Shown piece after piece: positions 22,895 through 32,031 of a DNA stretch of 34,840 bases (within the stretch, counting starts at the first letter, position 1; each line of letters begins with the position of its first letter). The DNA is from an uncultured delta proteobacterium (lineage in GTDB: Bacteria; Desulfobacterota; Desulfobulbia; Desulfobulbales; Desulfocapsaceae), in assembly GCA_903901335.1 (NCBI GenBank), contig CAIUQR010000151.1:1-34840 (forward strand), written 5' to 3'. Position numbers and translations under genes: made by a program. Below the pieces are notes generated by a model, which was given only the letters and a program-made list of their open reading frames with translations, did not search any database and was not told where the DNA came from.

Positions 22895-25600
22895 ATGCAT
22901 ATAATTTTTGGTATTCTCGGCGGAGTAATAGGCCTGGCCACAAGTAAAGGATCGGGGATTATTTTATGGATTGTGGTCGGATTACTGGCAGCTGAGGTGC
23001 TGGTGCAAAAGGGACGACTTGCGACCCTTGAGAAAACCTACCGCCCCCTCCCGTCAAACCCGCCTGATGAAGCCGTTTCCCTGCCGGCACAGGCTGAGGT
23101 TGAGCCGGAGAGTGTTTTAACCCGACCTGAACCGGTTCTGGAGGTGGATTTTCCCATTGATCTTCTGGAAACACCGGAAACGAAGGAATTCGTGCCGTTA
23201 CTGCACCAGACCTATAGACAGGACGATGTCCGGAGGGAAGGATTTTTTGACGAACTCGGGGAGGGGGTAAGCAGGTTCTCCTCGTTGCTCACCCGTTTTT
23301 TCACCGGTGGCAACCTGGTGCTCAAGGTTGGCATCATCATCATTTTTTTCGGAGTCGCCTTTCTTCTCAAGTATGCCGCCCAGCGCAACCTGGTGCCGAT
23401 CGAATTCCGATTGATCGGGGTGGTCCTGGGTGGACTTGCTCTTCTGGGCAGCGGCTGGTGGCTGCGACGGAGAAGTCTCGGCTACGGATTGATACTGCAG
23501 GGCGGGGGGATCGGCGTCCTTTATCTTGTCGTTTATGCTGCTGCCAAGCTGTATCATTTGCTGCCGGTTTCGCTCTCCTTTGCGGTGATGGTTGTCCTGG
23601 TGGTCTGCTCCAGTTTTCTGGCCGTTCTGCAGGAGTCGAAATCACTCGCCATTGCCGGCATTATCGGCGGTTTTCTTGCCCCGGTGCTGATGTCGACCGG
23701 TGGCGGCAGTCATGTCATGCTCTTCAGCTATTATGCCCTGCTCAATACGGGCATCCTGGGAATCGCCTGGTTCAAGAGCTGGCGCGAGCTCAATCTCCTC
23801 GGCTTTTTCTTTACCTTTGCCATTGCCACGGTCTGGGGGGGGACTGCCTATCAACCCGCCTTTTTTGTCAGTACCGAGCCCTTTCTGGTCTTCTTTTTTC
23901 TCCTCTACGTTTCTGTCTCCGTGCTCTTTGCCCATCGACAACCGGTGAACCTGAAGGGCTATATCGATGGTCCTCTGGTCTTCGGTCTGCCCTTGATCGT
24001 TTCTGCCCTGCAGTATTTCCTGGTACGGGATTATGAGTATGGCATGGCCATGAGTGCCCTTGGTCTCGGTTTGTTCTATGCCGGTCTTGCCATAGTGCTC
24101 TGGCGCCGGTTGCAAGAGGGAATGCGGATGCTGATCGAGGCCTTCCTGGCACTCGGGGTGGTCTTCGGAAGTCTGGCCGTGCCGCTTGCCTGCGATGGAC
24201 AGTGGACATCGGCGACCTGGGCTCTGGAAGGGGCAGCGATGATCTGGATCGGGGTTCGCCAGCAAAGATTAGCGGCACGTCTTTTTGCCCTTCTGTTGCA
24301 GATCGGCGCGGCTGCCTTTTTTCTCGACCAGGTCTGGTATCCTTTTACCGCCATGGCATTTATCAATCATTTCTTTTTGGGCACTCTCCTTATCGCCTTG
24401 AGCGCGCTTTTTTCCAGCTGGTATCTTGATCGATGCCGTGACAACCTGCGAAACTGGGAGTGCTACTTCCCATTGCCTCTTCTTGTCTGGGGGCTGCTCT
24501 GGTGGTATGTCGGCGGACTTCACGAGATCGAACGGCAGTTTCCCGCTCATCTATTTGTGAGTGTCATACTCCTTTTCTGTTCGGTCAGCACCATGCTGAT
24601 GACAATGGTAGCCAGGCGTATTGCCTGGAGAAACCTTGTCCTGGCCCAGCTTATCTTTCTGCCTGCAATGGTCATGATCGCGGTGTTCGGGGCGATGAAA
24701 ATGGGCTCCAATTCTCATCTTCTTGCCGGTGTCGGAGCTGTGGCCTGGCCGCTGGCCCTGTTCACCGGTTATCGACTTTTATACCTGGTAGAGGATGAGT
24801 GGCCGCTGCAACTGGTGCGGATCTGGCATCCCGGGACCATGTGGATTCTCCTTTTTCTGTTGAGCCATGAGGCCTCCTGGCTGGTACGGCAGATTCTGCC
24901 CGGCACCTGGCAGACGATCTGCTGGGGTCTTCTGCCGGCTGCTGCGGTCTTCTGTCTGAGTCTCTGGGGGATGCTGCTTCGCTGGCCATATGGAAAATAC
25001 ATCGAGGCCTATTCCGGGATCGGGTGTGCAATTCCGGCCGGTTGGTTGATTTTCTGGAATCTGTACTGTCTTATCCTGTCTGGAAATCCAAAGCCTCTTT
25101 CGTATATTCCACTTCTCAATCCCCTGGAGTTGAGCCAGTTCTTGACTCTGGCCGTCCTTTTTTACTGGGCCTGGCAGGCGGAAAGACGGTCTTGGGCATT
25201 ACCTGCTTTTCTGACTCTTTCATCGGTATTCTGGCTCCTTGGCGGCCTGGGATTTCTGGTCCTGAACAGCGTGGTAGCAAGGAGTGCCCATGTTTTTGCT
25301 GGTATTCCCTATTCCTACCCGGCTCTTTTTCGATCGGCTGTTTTTCAGGCGGCGCTGGCCACACTTTGGGGTGTCAGCTCCCTTGTCATTACGGTCTGGT
25401 CGGCAAGAAACAGTAACCGCACAATCTGGTGTGTTGGGGCGGGGCTTCTGACTATGGTTGTGGTGAAGCTCTTCCTTATCGATCTGTCCGGCACAGGGAC
25501 AATCGCCCGGATCATCTCATTCCTGGTGGTAGGCGGGTTGATGCTGGTTATCGGGTATTTTTCGCCGATACCTCCAAAGAAGCAGGAGGAAGGCCGATGA
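22895..25600 (+). CDS. DUF2339 polytopic membrane protein
   Basis: The 901-residue product has an N-terminal hydrophobic helix (about 1-30), a Pro/Glu-rich cytosolic stretch (about 45-140), and then more than 20 predicted membrane helices, the layout of the DUF2339 family. Typical segments include G-G-N-L-V-L-K-V-G-I-I-I-I-F-F-G-V-A-F-L-L-K-Y-A near 138-161, G-G-x-G-I-L-Y-L-V near 203-211 and the G-I-I-G-G-F-L-A-P near 253-261. Function unknown; family members are often seen next to cell-envelope genes. It overlaps the DUF3999 gene (ATGA), the usual partner. The start ATG has only a weak ribosome binding site. Confidence 0.88.
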   Translation: MHIIFGILGGVIGLATSKGSGIILWIVVGLLAAEVLVQKGRLATLEKTYRPLPSNPPDEAVSLPAQAEVEPESVLTRPEPVLEVDFPIDLLETPETKEFVPLLHQTYRQDDVRREGFFDELGEGVSRFSSLLTRFFTGGNLVLKVGIIIIFFGVAFLLKYAAQRNLVPIEFRLIGVVLGGLALLGSGWWLRRRSLGYGLILQGGGIGVLYLVVYAAAKLYHLLPVSLSFAVMVVLVVCSSFLAVLQESKSLAIAGIIGGFLAPVLMSTGGGSHVMLFSYYALLNTGILGIAWFKSWRELNLLGFFFTFAIATVWGGTAYQPAFFVSTEPFLVFFFLLYVSVSVLFAHRQPVNLKGYIDGPLVFGLPLIVSALQYFLVRDYEYGMAMSALGLGLFYAGLAIVLWRRLQEGMRMLIEAFLALGVVFGSLAVPLACDGQWTSATWALEGAAMIWIGVRQQRLAARLFALLLQIGAAAFFLDQVWYPFTAMAFINHFFLGTLLIALSALFSSWYLDRCRDNLRNWECYFPLPLLVWGLLWWYVGGLHEIERQFPAHLFVSVILLFCSVSTMLMTMVARRIAWRNLVLAQLIFLPAMVMIAVFGAMKMGSNSHLLAGVGAVAWPLALFTGYRLLYLVEDEWPLQLVRIWHPGTMWILLFLLSHEASWLVRQILPGTWQTICWGLLPAAAVFCLSLWGMLLRWPYGKYIEAYSGIGCAIPAGWLIFWNLYCLILSGNPKPLSYIPLLNPLELSQFLTLAVLFYWAWQAERRSWALPAFLTLSSVFWLLGGLGFLVLNSVVARSAHVFAGIPYSYPALFRSAVFQAALATLWGVSSLVITVWSARNSNRTIWCVGAGLLTMVVVKLFLIDLSGTGTIARIISFLVVGGLMLVIGYFSPIPPKKQEEGR

Positions 25601-27009
25601 AGCTCTTCATTTTCTTAATGCTGATTTTCTGTCCGGTCTGTTCGGCACTGGCAGGTGCACCGGCTGCGCAGGATTTTGCCTGCGGGTATCTTCTGGATAC
25701 GGAAGGAGACGGAGCCCTGTATTCCCTGGGCGTCCCGGATGAGGTGTATCGTTATGTACAAAGCGCCGACCTCAGGGATGTCCGTGTTTTGAACGCCTCC
25801 GGCGAAGCTGTTCCTCACGTCCTGAGGGAGCCGGTCGAGAATGAAACGGATCAGCGCACACAGGAAGATGTTCCGTTTTTCCCGCTCATTGAGGATGCAC
25901 AAGGCCCGCAGGGGGCCGATCTGGCCGTGAATGTCAGAAGGAAGGCTGATGGCATGATCATCAGTGTTGTAGCGGACAACGCCGCAGCCTCCGGCAGTCA
26001 AGGAATACGAAGCTATCTTCTGGATCTGAGCGGGCTGAAAACGGAAACCGGCAAACTCGACTTCATCTGGAACAGCGGGGATCTTCCCTTTACAACAGTA
26101 CGTCTCCAAGATAGCGATGATCTGATCCACTGGCATACTTTTATGGACACTGCAACCCTTGCCGATCTGGAATTTAAAGGATACAGGGTTGCACAAAAAG
26201 GCATTGTTTTAGCGGTGAAACCGCTTAGATATCTGAAAATGACCGGAGATAAGGGCCAGAGATTGCCCGATCTGCAAAAAGTCACTGCCTTGTCTAAAAA
26301 AGTGACGACGAGACAGCAACGGAGATGGCTGCCTTCGGGCAACGGTCTGGTCGGCAATAATGCGGGGCACACCGTTATTGATTTCAACTCCGAATTTCAT
26401 CTGCCGGCGAGTGGAGTACGGCTGCGCTTCCCGGAGGCAAACAGCATGATCCGGGCCTCGGTGCAGTCTCGGTCTGACGCAAAGAGTCCATGGATTTCAA
26501 GATGTTCTGCTGTATTTTACTCATTGAAAATGGGGGGCGCTGGACTGGATAATGATACCTGTCTATTCGGGCGGACCGATGACAGACTGTGGCGTCTTGA
26601 GATTATCGAGGATGGTGCAGGGCTGGAGAAAATCGACAGGGCGCCATCCCTTGAGCTGGGATGGAACGCGGCGGAACTCCTGTTTGTCGCAAGAGGCCCT
26701 GCCCCCTTCACCCTTGTCTTCGGCAACGGCAGACTGGCAGGGGATCCAGGGCCGCCTGTCACAGGGATGATTTTGCAGGCCGTCTCGGGAAAGCAGTCCG
26801 AACAGCTTGTCAGATCTGCGGCCCTCGGTAAAAAAATCGAACTGGGCGGCAAAGGTGCACTCGTCGTGCCTCTACCTCCTTTGCCGTGGAAACAATGGCT
26901 GCTCTGGACAGTCCTGCTCATTGGAACAGGTCTTTTATTTCTCATGGTTAGGCATCTGCAGCGGGAGATGCGGACGAAAGGGAATGGTGACTTGGGGGAT
27001 GATAAATAA
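25597..27009 (+). CDS. DUF3999 protein, exported with C-terminal anchor
   Basis: Starting at ATG 25597 inside the stop codon of the DUF2339 gene (GGAGGAAGG just upstream), the product is 470 residues. It has a signal peptide (1-20, ending S-A-L-A-G), a periplasmic region with repeated beta strands and the motifs Y-L-L-D-T-E-G-D-G-A-L-Y and S-A-D-L-R-D-V-R-V-L-N, and a C-terminal transmembrane helix (about 431-453) before a basic tail. An upstream frame to 25429 exists but is a shadow of the preceding gene. DUF3999 and DUF2339 commonly occur as a pair, implying a joint membrane complex of unknown role. Confidence 0.87.
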   Translation: MKLFIFLMLIFCPVCSALAGAPAAQDFACGYLLDTEGDGALYSLGVPDEVYRYVQSADLRDVRVLNASGEAVPHVLREPVENETDQRTQEDVPFFPLIEDAQGPQGADLAVNVRRKADGMIISVVADNAAASGSQGIRSYLLDLSGLKTETGKLDFIWNSGDLPFTTVRLQDSDDLIHWHTFMDTATLADLEFKGYRVAQKGIVLAVKPLRYLKMTGDKGQRLPDLQKVTALSKKVTTRQQRRWLPSGNGLVGNNAGHTVIDFNSEFHLPASGVRLRFPEANSMIRASVQSRSDAKSPWISRCSAVFYSLKMGGAGLDNDTCLFGRTDDRLWRLEIIEDGAGLEKIDRAPSLELGWNAAELLFVARGPAPFTLVFGNGRLAGDPGPPVTGMILQAVSGKQSEQLVRSAALGKKIELGGKGALVVPLPPLPWKQWLLWTVLLIGTGLLFLMVRHLQREMRTKGNGDLGDDK

Positions 27010-27030
27010 GCTCTGTCGACTATTTTTTAA

Positions 27031-29412
27031 TTAAGGAGCTGTCTTCTCTTGCGGTTCGGTATCGGGCTGTTTGTCATCCGCTGCATTCCTCATTGAAGGG
27101 AATTCCTTGATATAGAGATCACGCTGCGGAAACGGCATTGAGATGTTGTGTTTTCTGAAAGCCCGGTCGATTTCATAATTAATCGCACTTTTGACCCTCA
27201 GCCGCTCGTCGATATTGGCTAGGTGGCAGCGCAGTTCAAAATTCAACGAACTTTCTCCGAATTCCAGAAACAGGACCAGTGGTGCCGGCGCCGAACCGTC
27301 GTTAATGACCCGATCGTTGCCCTTTGCTATATGAAGAAGAATTGTACGCACCAGGTCCGTGTCGCTGCCGTAGGCGACGCCGATCGGGACAATCAGGCGG
27401 CCATACTTATCGTTCAGCATCATATTGGTGACCTGATTGGAGATCAGCTCCGAATTGGGGACGATCACATCGGAGCGGTCGAAGGTCTGGATGACGGTAG
27501 AGCGGACGCTTATTTTCTGCACATAACCTTCCGTCTTGCCGACACTGATCCAGTCTCCCCGTTTCACCGGTCTCTCAAAGAGGATGATGAGCCCTGAAAC
27601 GAAGTTGTTGACGATATTTTGCAGACCGAAACCAATACCAACCGACAGGGCACCGGCAATAACCGCCAGATTCGAAAAGCTGACCCCGGCAACGGAAAGT
27701 CCGATAATCAAAGCCAGAGCAAAACCGGCATACCCCGTCATCGTCACCAGTGTTTCTTTGGCGCTCTGGGAAAAATAGGATTGTTCCAACCACCTTTTCT
27801 CCAGCTGCATCTTGATCCATGAGATTAAGGTCCACCCGCAGGCGAAGATGAAAAATCCCAGCAGGATTCGCGCAGGGGCGAAGACTAGCCCTCCGAAGTT
27901 GAAACCATCGACAAGAGAGGAGGCGATCTTAAGGCGTTGGGAATCCGGGAGTCCCCAGAGCTGCAAAAAGAGATACAGCGCGATGGACCAGGCGAGGAGT
28001 TTGAAAATAATCCTCATCCACATAATGCCCATCAGATTTTCCTCTGGAGATAGTCCCAGCCAGAGGCGCGTCCTTCGATGCCATTGATATTTCCCCGGGG
28101 AAAAGCCGCCGATGATTTCATCAATGGAAAAGAGGGTGAACCGGAGCAGATTGGAGAGCAGGAAGGTGCTGAAAAAACCGACGAGCAGAAAGATGGAAAA
28201 ATTTCTGTAGCCGGAAATCTCGATAATCATCACCAGCAGGGAAAGTGCCGAGACACCTGTCCGCATAGATCTCTCGAACCGGATCAGACCGGGAGGCAGC
28301 CTGAAGGACCACAGAAACCACCAGCCCGCCAGACAGATGCTCAGGATGATGACAGACTGGGCAAGAGTGAGGAGCGATGCAAGGGCGTTGAAATTGCTGA
28401 GATCGAGGCGGGTGGAAAAGAATAAAAGCACACAGGGAACGGCCAGGAGTCTAAAGCGTAGAATCGGGGTGGCAGATGATGGGGAAGCCGGTGCTGTTTG
28501 TTTCAGATAATTCCTGAGATCAAACAGAAAGAGAGCGAAAGAATAGATACTGATGGAGAAGAGCATCCAGGGAACATATCCTTCCGAGGTCGATTCCTGG
28601 AGGACATACAGCAGAGAGCATCCGCCCGTCAGAGATGCAAGGCTTACCGGTAATGACAAGTGTCCCTTGAAGGGGAGGGGGACCGTGATCTGCTGATCCC
28701 GCAAGGACAGGAGACGGCTGCGCAGCATCCGGAAGAATTTCAGGCCTGCCGCACCGCCCGTTGCTGCAAGCAGCAGAGTGATCAGTAATTCGAGTGCGGC
28801 CAGCTCCTCGATGCCTGATTTGTCGATTACATACCGGCTGACCTGCGTCTTGAATTCGGCCAATGAAGGCAGGGGCTCGGCGATCCGGTTGAAAAAATTC
28901 GGGGTTTTTGAAAAAAGGGTGGCGGTCTGCAGGAGTTTATTTTGATCGGTTAAGTCATTGTGCAAGCGTGTCGCCAGAGTACCAACCAACCTGCATTCCG
29001 ATAGTGTCATCTGGAGGACCTGTTTTTGCCTGGAAAGGCTTTTGCGTTCTTTCACTATTTCAACAGGTTCCTGTTCGGCCGCGGGCCCCAGTGAGGCAAT
29101 TTCCTGATCCAGACGGCTGGACTGGCTTGCTGAAGTGTCAATACAGGCGGCGGCCCCTTTGGAGAATTCCTCTGCCTGTTGTCTGGCACTTTCGATCTGT
29201 TGCGGTGAAACAGGGCTGTCTTTGATCTGACGGGAGAGTTCTTTGATCTTGGTCTGGGCCTTATCGAAATTGAACGGCGGCGGTTCGGAATCTGCAGAAA
29301 AGGCGGGAATTGCCTGAACAAACGCGAAGATCAGGAAAAACAGACAGGAAATAGAACGTCGTCTGAATGTCGCAGGAAAGGTCAAACCTTTTAAAAGGGG
29401 GCTGTTATGCAT
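27031..29412 (-). CDS. Large mechanosensitive ion channel, MscS/MscK-like
   Basis: The 793-residue protein has a signal peptide (about 1-40, cleavage near A-F-S-A), a periplasmic coiled-coil domain rich in Gln/Glu/Lys (about 45-165), about 11 membrane helices, and a C-terminal MscS core (about 555-770). The core includes the pore helix with L-A-V-I-A-G-A-L-S-V-G-I-G-F-G-L-Q-N-I-V-N-N-F, then F-E-R-P-V-K-R-G-D-W-I and the beta domain S-T-V-I-Q-T-F-D-R-S-D-V-I-V-P-N-S-E-L. It releases solutes during hypo-osmotic shock. It is intermediate between small MscS (about 290) and MscK (about 1100). Convergent with the DUF3999 gene, 21 bases apart; no clear terminator between them. The gene symbol is left open. 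Confidence 0.92.
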   Translation of the reverse strand: MHNSPLLKGLTFPATFRRRSISCLFFLIFAFVQAIPAFSADSEPPPFNFDKAQTKIKELSRQIKDSPVSPQQIESARQQAEEFSKGAAACIDTSASQSSRLDQEIASLGPAAEQEPVEIVKERKSLSRQKQVLQMTLSECRLVGTLATRLHNDLTDQNKLLQTATLFSKTPNFFNRIAEPLPSLAEFKTQVSRYVIDKSGIEELAALELLITLLLAATGGAAGLKFFRMLRSRLLSLRDQQITVPLPFKGHLSLPVSLASLTGGCSLLYVLQESTSEGYVPWMLFSISIYSFALFLFDLRNYLKQTAPASPSSATPILRFRLLAVPCVLLFFSTRLDLSNFNALASLLTLAQSVIILSICLAGWWFLWSFRLPPGLIRFERSMRTGVSALSLLVMIIEISGYRNFSIFLLVGFFSTFLLSNLLRFTLFSIDEIIGGFSPGKYQWHRRTRLWLGLSPEENLMGIMWMRIIFKLLAWSIALYLFLQLWGLPDSQRLKIASSLVDGFNFGGLVFAPARILLGFFIFACGWTLISWIKMQLEKRWLEQSYFSQSAKETLVTMTGYAGFALALIIGLSVAGVSFSNLAVIAGALSVGIGFGLQNIVNNFVSGLIILFERPVKRGDWISVGKTEGYVQKISVRSTVIQTFDRSDVIVPNSELISNQVTNMMLNDKYGRLIVPIGVAYGSDTDLVRTILLHIAKGNDRVINDGSAPAPLVLFLEFGESSLNFELRCHLANIDERLRVKSAINYEIDRAFRKHNISMPFPQRDLYIKEFPSMRNAADDKQPDTEPQEKTAP

Positions 29413-29675
29413 AGTATCCGACCAGAAAGATTTTTCGATACAAATATCAGGTTATCCCGACAAAAACAACCAAAAAGGAAATTGGTATCCCAGGATTGAG
29501 CAGGGCTTTTACTTCAGGTGTCGGAAGAGAAGAGGAGGGATGAAATTCGATCAAATATTGATTAAAGAGAGTTGAAAGGGGTACAGTTACGGAAAAATCA
29601 CTTCAGATGCAGGGTGACCCTCACTGGTCTGGAAGGTAAAGACGGCGGTCGTTTTTCTTTTGCAGGAGAATAAAA

Positions 29676-30563
29676 ATGCAGGCAATGATACTGGCAGCCG
29701 GGTTTGGCACACGGCTGCTTCCCTATACGGAATTTTGCCCTAAACCACTTTTCAGGGTCCTGAACAGACCCCTTTTGCTGCTGACTATTGAACGGCTGCA
29801 GAGGGCAGGATTTGATCATATCGTGGTCAACTGCCATCATCTGCGCCGACAAATTATCGATCTGCTGCAGAATATTGAAGGGGTTGTTCTCCAGGAGGAG
29901 GATATGATATTGGGGACGGGCGGCGGCCTGCGGCTGGCCATGGAGTCGTTCAGAGATGAACCGGTGCTGGTGACGAATGGTGATATCTATCATACGGTTG
30001 ATTTCCGGTTGTTGTACGAGGCTCACCTGCACGATACCGCTTCCGTGACCCTGGCCATGCATGACTTTCCGCGTTTTAACAAGGTCTCCGTTCAGAATAA
30101 TCAGGTGACAGGCTTTGAGAATGCAGAAGAAAATAAAGGATTGCTGGCCTTTACGGGCCTGCATGTGCTCAACCCTGGAATTTTAAGCACGATCCCGTTG
30201 TTGAGGCCGTCGTCGATCATTGATCTTTACAGGCGGTTGCTGGAGGAGAAAAAAAGGATCAATGCCTACAATGTGGATGGCTGTTACTGGACTGATATGG
30301 GGACGGTGGACGACTATCTCGCCTTGCACGGGGGGCTCCTGGCAGGAGACATTCCCTGGTGGCGGGAGTTGGGGGCACGGCCTGAGTCTCCTTATTATCT
30401 GGCGGATGAAGTGCGTTGTGCCGACAACCTAGTGATGAGAGACTGGGTCTGTGCAGGACGGGTTATGATCGGAGAGGATGTCCATCTCGAACGGGTTGTC
30501 CTGTGGGATGGTGTCTCCGTACCGGGAAGAAGCAGGTTGAGAGATACAATGATAATAAAGTAA
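29676..30563 (+). CDS. Sugar-phosphate nucleotidyltransferase, MurU/mannose-1-P guanylyltransferase-like
   Basis: The N-terminal Rossmann-like domain (about 1-225) has the nucleotidyltransferase signature M-I-L-A-A-G-F-G-T-R-L-L-P with Arg13 and the C-P-K-P-L Lys, the G-T-G-G-G-L-R base-binding loop (80-86) and the catalytic N-G-D-I-Y (110-114). The last 60 residues look like a short left-handed beta-helix (I-G-E-D-V-H-L-E, V-V-L-W-D-G-V). It would activate a sugar-1-phosphate with NTP; MurNAc-1-P, mannose-1-P and glucose-1-P are all possible. Length (295) exceeds MurU (about 223) because of the extra beta-helix. GCAGGAG lies upstream of ATG. It is separated from the nrnA-glgC block by 336 bases with its own promoter, so is probably an independent unit. 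Confidence 0.88.
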   Translation: MQAMILAAGFGTRLLPYTEFCPKPLFRVLNRPLLLLTIERLQRAGFDHIVVNCHHLRRQIIDLLQNIEGVVLQEEDMILGTGGGLRLAMESFRDEPVLVTNGDIYHTVDFRLLYEAHLHDTASVTLAMHDFPRFNKVSVQNNQVTGFENAEENKGLLAFTGLHVLNPGILSTIPLLRPSSIIDLYRRLLEEKKRINAYNVDGCYWTDMGTVDDYLALHGGLLAGDIPWWRELGARPESPYYLADEVRCADNLVMRDWVCAGRVMIGEDVHLERVVLWDGVSVPGRSRLRDTMIIK

Positions 30564-30701
30564 CCATTTACTTTGCAAGAGACTCTGTTTGAAAAGAAAC
30601 GAACAGATCTCAGGCCTTCGGACGTATTCAATGTGCGCCGCAAGCTATCTGACCTCACCTTGTTGACTTTGCCGGGGCCGTGTCGATGTCTTTCCCATGC
30701 T

Positions 30702-30731
30702 TGCTTTTTTGGGTAACAATATGCTATACTG
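30702..30731 (+). promoter_or_regulatory. Predicted promoter of the nrnA-glgC block
   Basis: TTGCTT (30702-30707), an 18-base spacer, and TATACT (30726-30731). A start near 30738 would give a leader of about 160 bases before the DHH phosphoesterase gene. The 336-base gap (30564-30899) otherwise holds no gene or recognisable riboswitch. Confidence 0.5.
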
Positions 30732-30899
30732 GGGTTTCGTGTGATGCTGGAAGGCCTGGGAGATTTTACTGATTCCTGATCTTCTTGACATGTTGCTGCC
30801 CCTAATACCTGCCGGTAACGAGGAACGGGGTTGAATTTTACCGGAGGTGGCTGGCGCATCTTTTTATTATGAAAATTCAGATCACCACTGTTACCGTTC

Positions 30900-31922
30900 A
30901 TGGTTCAGAATCATAGAGGCCGGCATACCCTGCATTGCGAGCAGTCGCATCGCAAATCGGCAAAAGATCGGCTCCATGAATTCTGGCAGGTTTTCGACAA
31001 GGAGGATGAGGTCCTTGTCTGTATCAATGCCGATCCGGATGCACTGGCGTGTGCAATGGCCATCAAACGGCTCCTCCGCTACCGGGTAAAAAATGTTATT
31101 ATTGCCCATCCTAACGAGATCAGGCGTCTGAATAATGTTTCGATGGTGGAGATGTTGAAGCTTCCCCTCGAACGTCTGAGTACTGTTAAGCTCAAAGATT
31201 TCAACAAAAAAGTCCTTGTTGATTCCCAGCCTAATCACCTGCCGTGCTTTGAAAAGATCGAATTTAATGCGATCATCGACCATCATCCTCATTCCGGGGA
31301 CTGGAAGGCTCAGTATGTGGATATCCGGCCGGATTACGGTGCTGCTTCCACCATGCTGGTTGAGTATCTGCGGGCTGCCGGAATGAAGCCGTCGGTTTCC
31401 CTGGCCACCGCCCTTTTTTATGGGATCAAAGTGGACACCGCCAATTTTGAAAAACAGTCCCGGCTCGCTGATGGGATTTCCTTCAGGTATCTTTTCAGCA
31501 TTGCCAACAGGAATCTGGTCCGCAAATTTGAGCTCACGGATCTCAGGCGTTCCGAACTCAGGTATTTCAATATTGCCCTGGCTGAACTGAAGTATTCGCA
31601 GCGGCGTTACTATAGCCATATCGGCAAGGTCAGAAGCCCTGACGTTCTGGTTATTATTGCAGATTTTCTGAATCATGTCGGAGAGATAGATTGGGTTTTT
31701 GTCTCCGGAATCTATGGCGACAAACTTGTGGTGATCTTCCGTTGCGACGGCTATCGCAAGAGTGCCGGAAAACTGGCGGCCAGAACCTTCGGTTCGATCG
31801 GTTCCGCCGGGGGGCATAAAGAGGCGGCCAGAGCCGAGGTGCCGCTGAAGAATCTTGCTATTAACGAAAAAGATTTTAATTCTCAAACGTTAATGCGACT
31901 GACAATGCGGCATATGCAGTAG
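30900..31922 (+). CDS. DHH-family phosphoesterase, NrnA (oligoribonuclease/pAp phosphatase)-like
   Basis: The 340-residue product carries the DHH motifs I-N-A-D-P-D-A-L-A (42-50, the usual H-x-D-x-D region with Asn/Asp), V-D-S-Q-P (107-111) and I-D-H-H-P (126-130), followed by a linker and a DHHA1 domain with G-S-A-G-G-H-K-E-A-A near 300. Such enzymes degrade 2-5 nt RNAs and 3'-phosphoadenosine 5'-phosphate. The first motif has Asn where many family members have His, a common variant. The start ATG lacks a ribosome binding site, but a stop at 30870-30872 in the same frame rules out any earlier ATG. It precedes glgC by 109 bases, and a GGGTTG/CAACCC hairpin lies between them. Confidence 0.85.
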   Translation: MVQNHRGRHTLHCEQSHRKSAKDRLHEFWQVFDKEDEVLVCINADPDALACAMAIKRLLRYRVKNVIIAHPNEIRRLNNVSMVEMLKLPLERLSTVKLKDFNKKVLVDSQPNHLPCFEKIEFNAIIDHHPHSGDWKAQYVDIRPDYGAASTMLVEYLRAAGMKPSVSLATALFYGIKVDTANFEKQSRLADGISFRYLFSIANRNLVRKFELTDLRRSELRYFNIALAELKYSQRRYYSHIGKVRSPDVLVIIADFLNHVGEIDWVFVSGIYGDKLVVIFRCDGYRKSAGKLAARTFGSIGSAGGHKEAARAEVPLKNLAINEKDFNSQTLMRLTMRHMQ

Positions 31923-31957
31923 GACAGCAGGTGTGATCCGGTACAGGAGGTCAGAGC

Positions 31958-31972
31958 GGGTTGACTCAACCC
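31958..31972. repeat. Intercistronic hairpin between nrnA-like gene and glgC
   Basis: GGGTTG (31958-31963) and CAACCC (31967-31972) form a 6-bp stem with a 3-base loop, 36 bases after the stop. No T-run follows immediately, so it may be a processing or stability element more than a full terminator. Confidence 0.35.
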
Positions 31973-32031
31973 CTTCCTTCTGATGATGCTTCCCGGAATT
32001 TTTAACGGCCTTATTTTTCTACAGGAAACAC

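Noticed and set aside
27009..27040. AGCTC / GAGCT pair as a terminator between the convergent DUF3999 and channel genes
   Set aside because: Only 5 bp with a 22-base loop, overlapping the end of the channel coding sequence.
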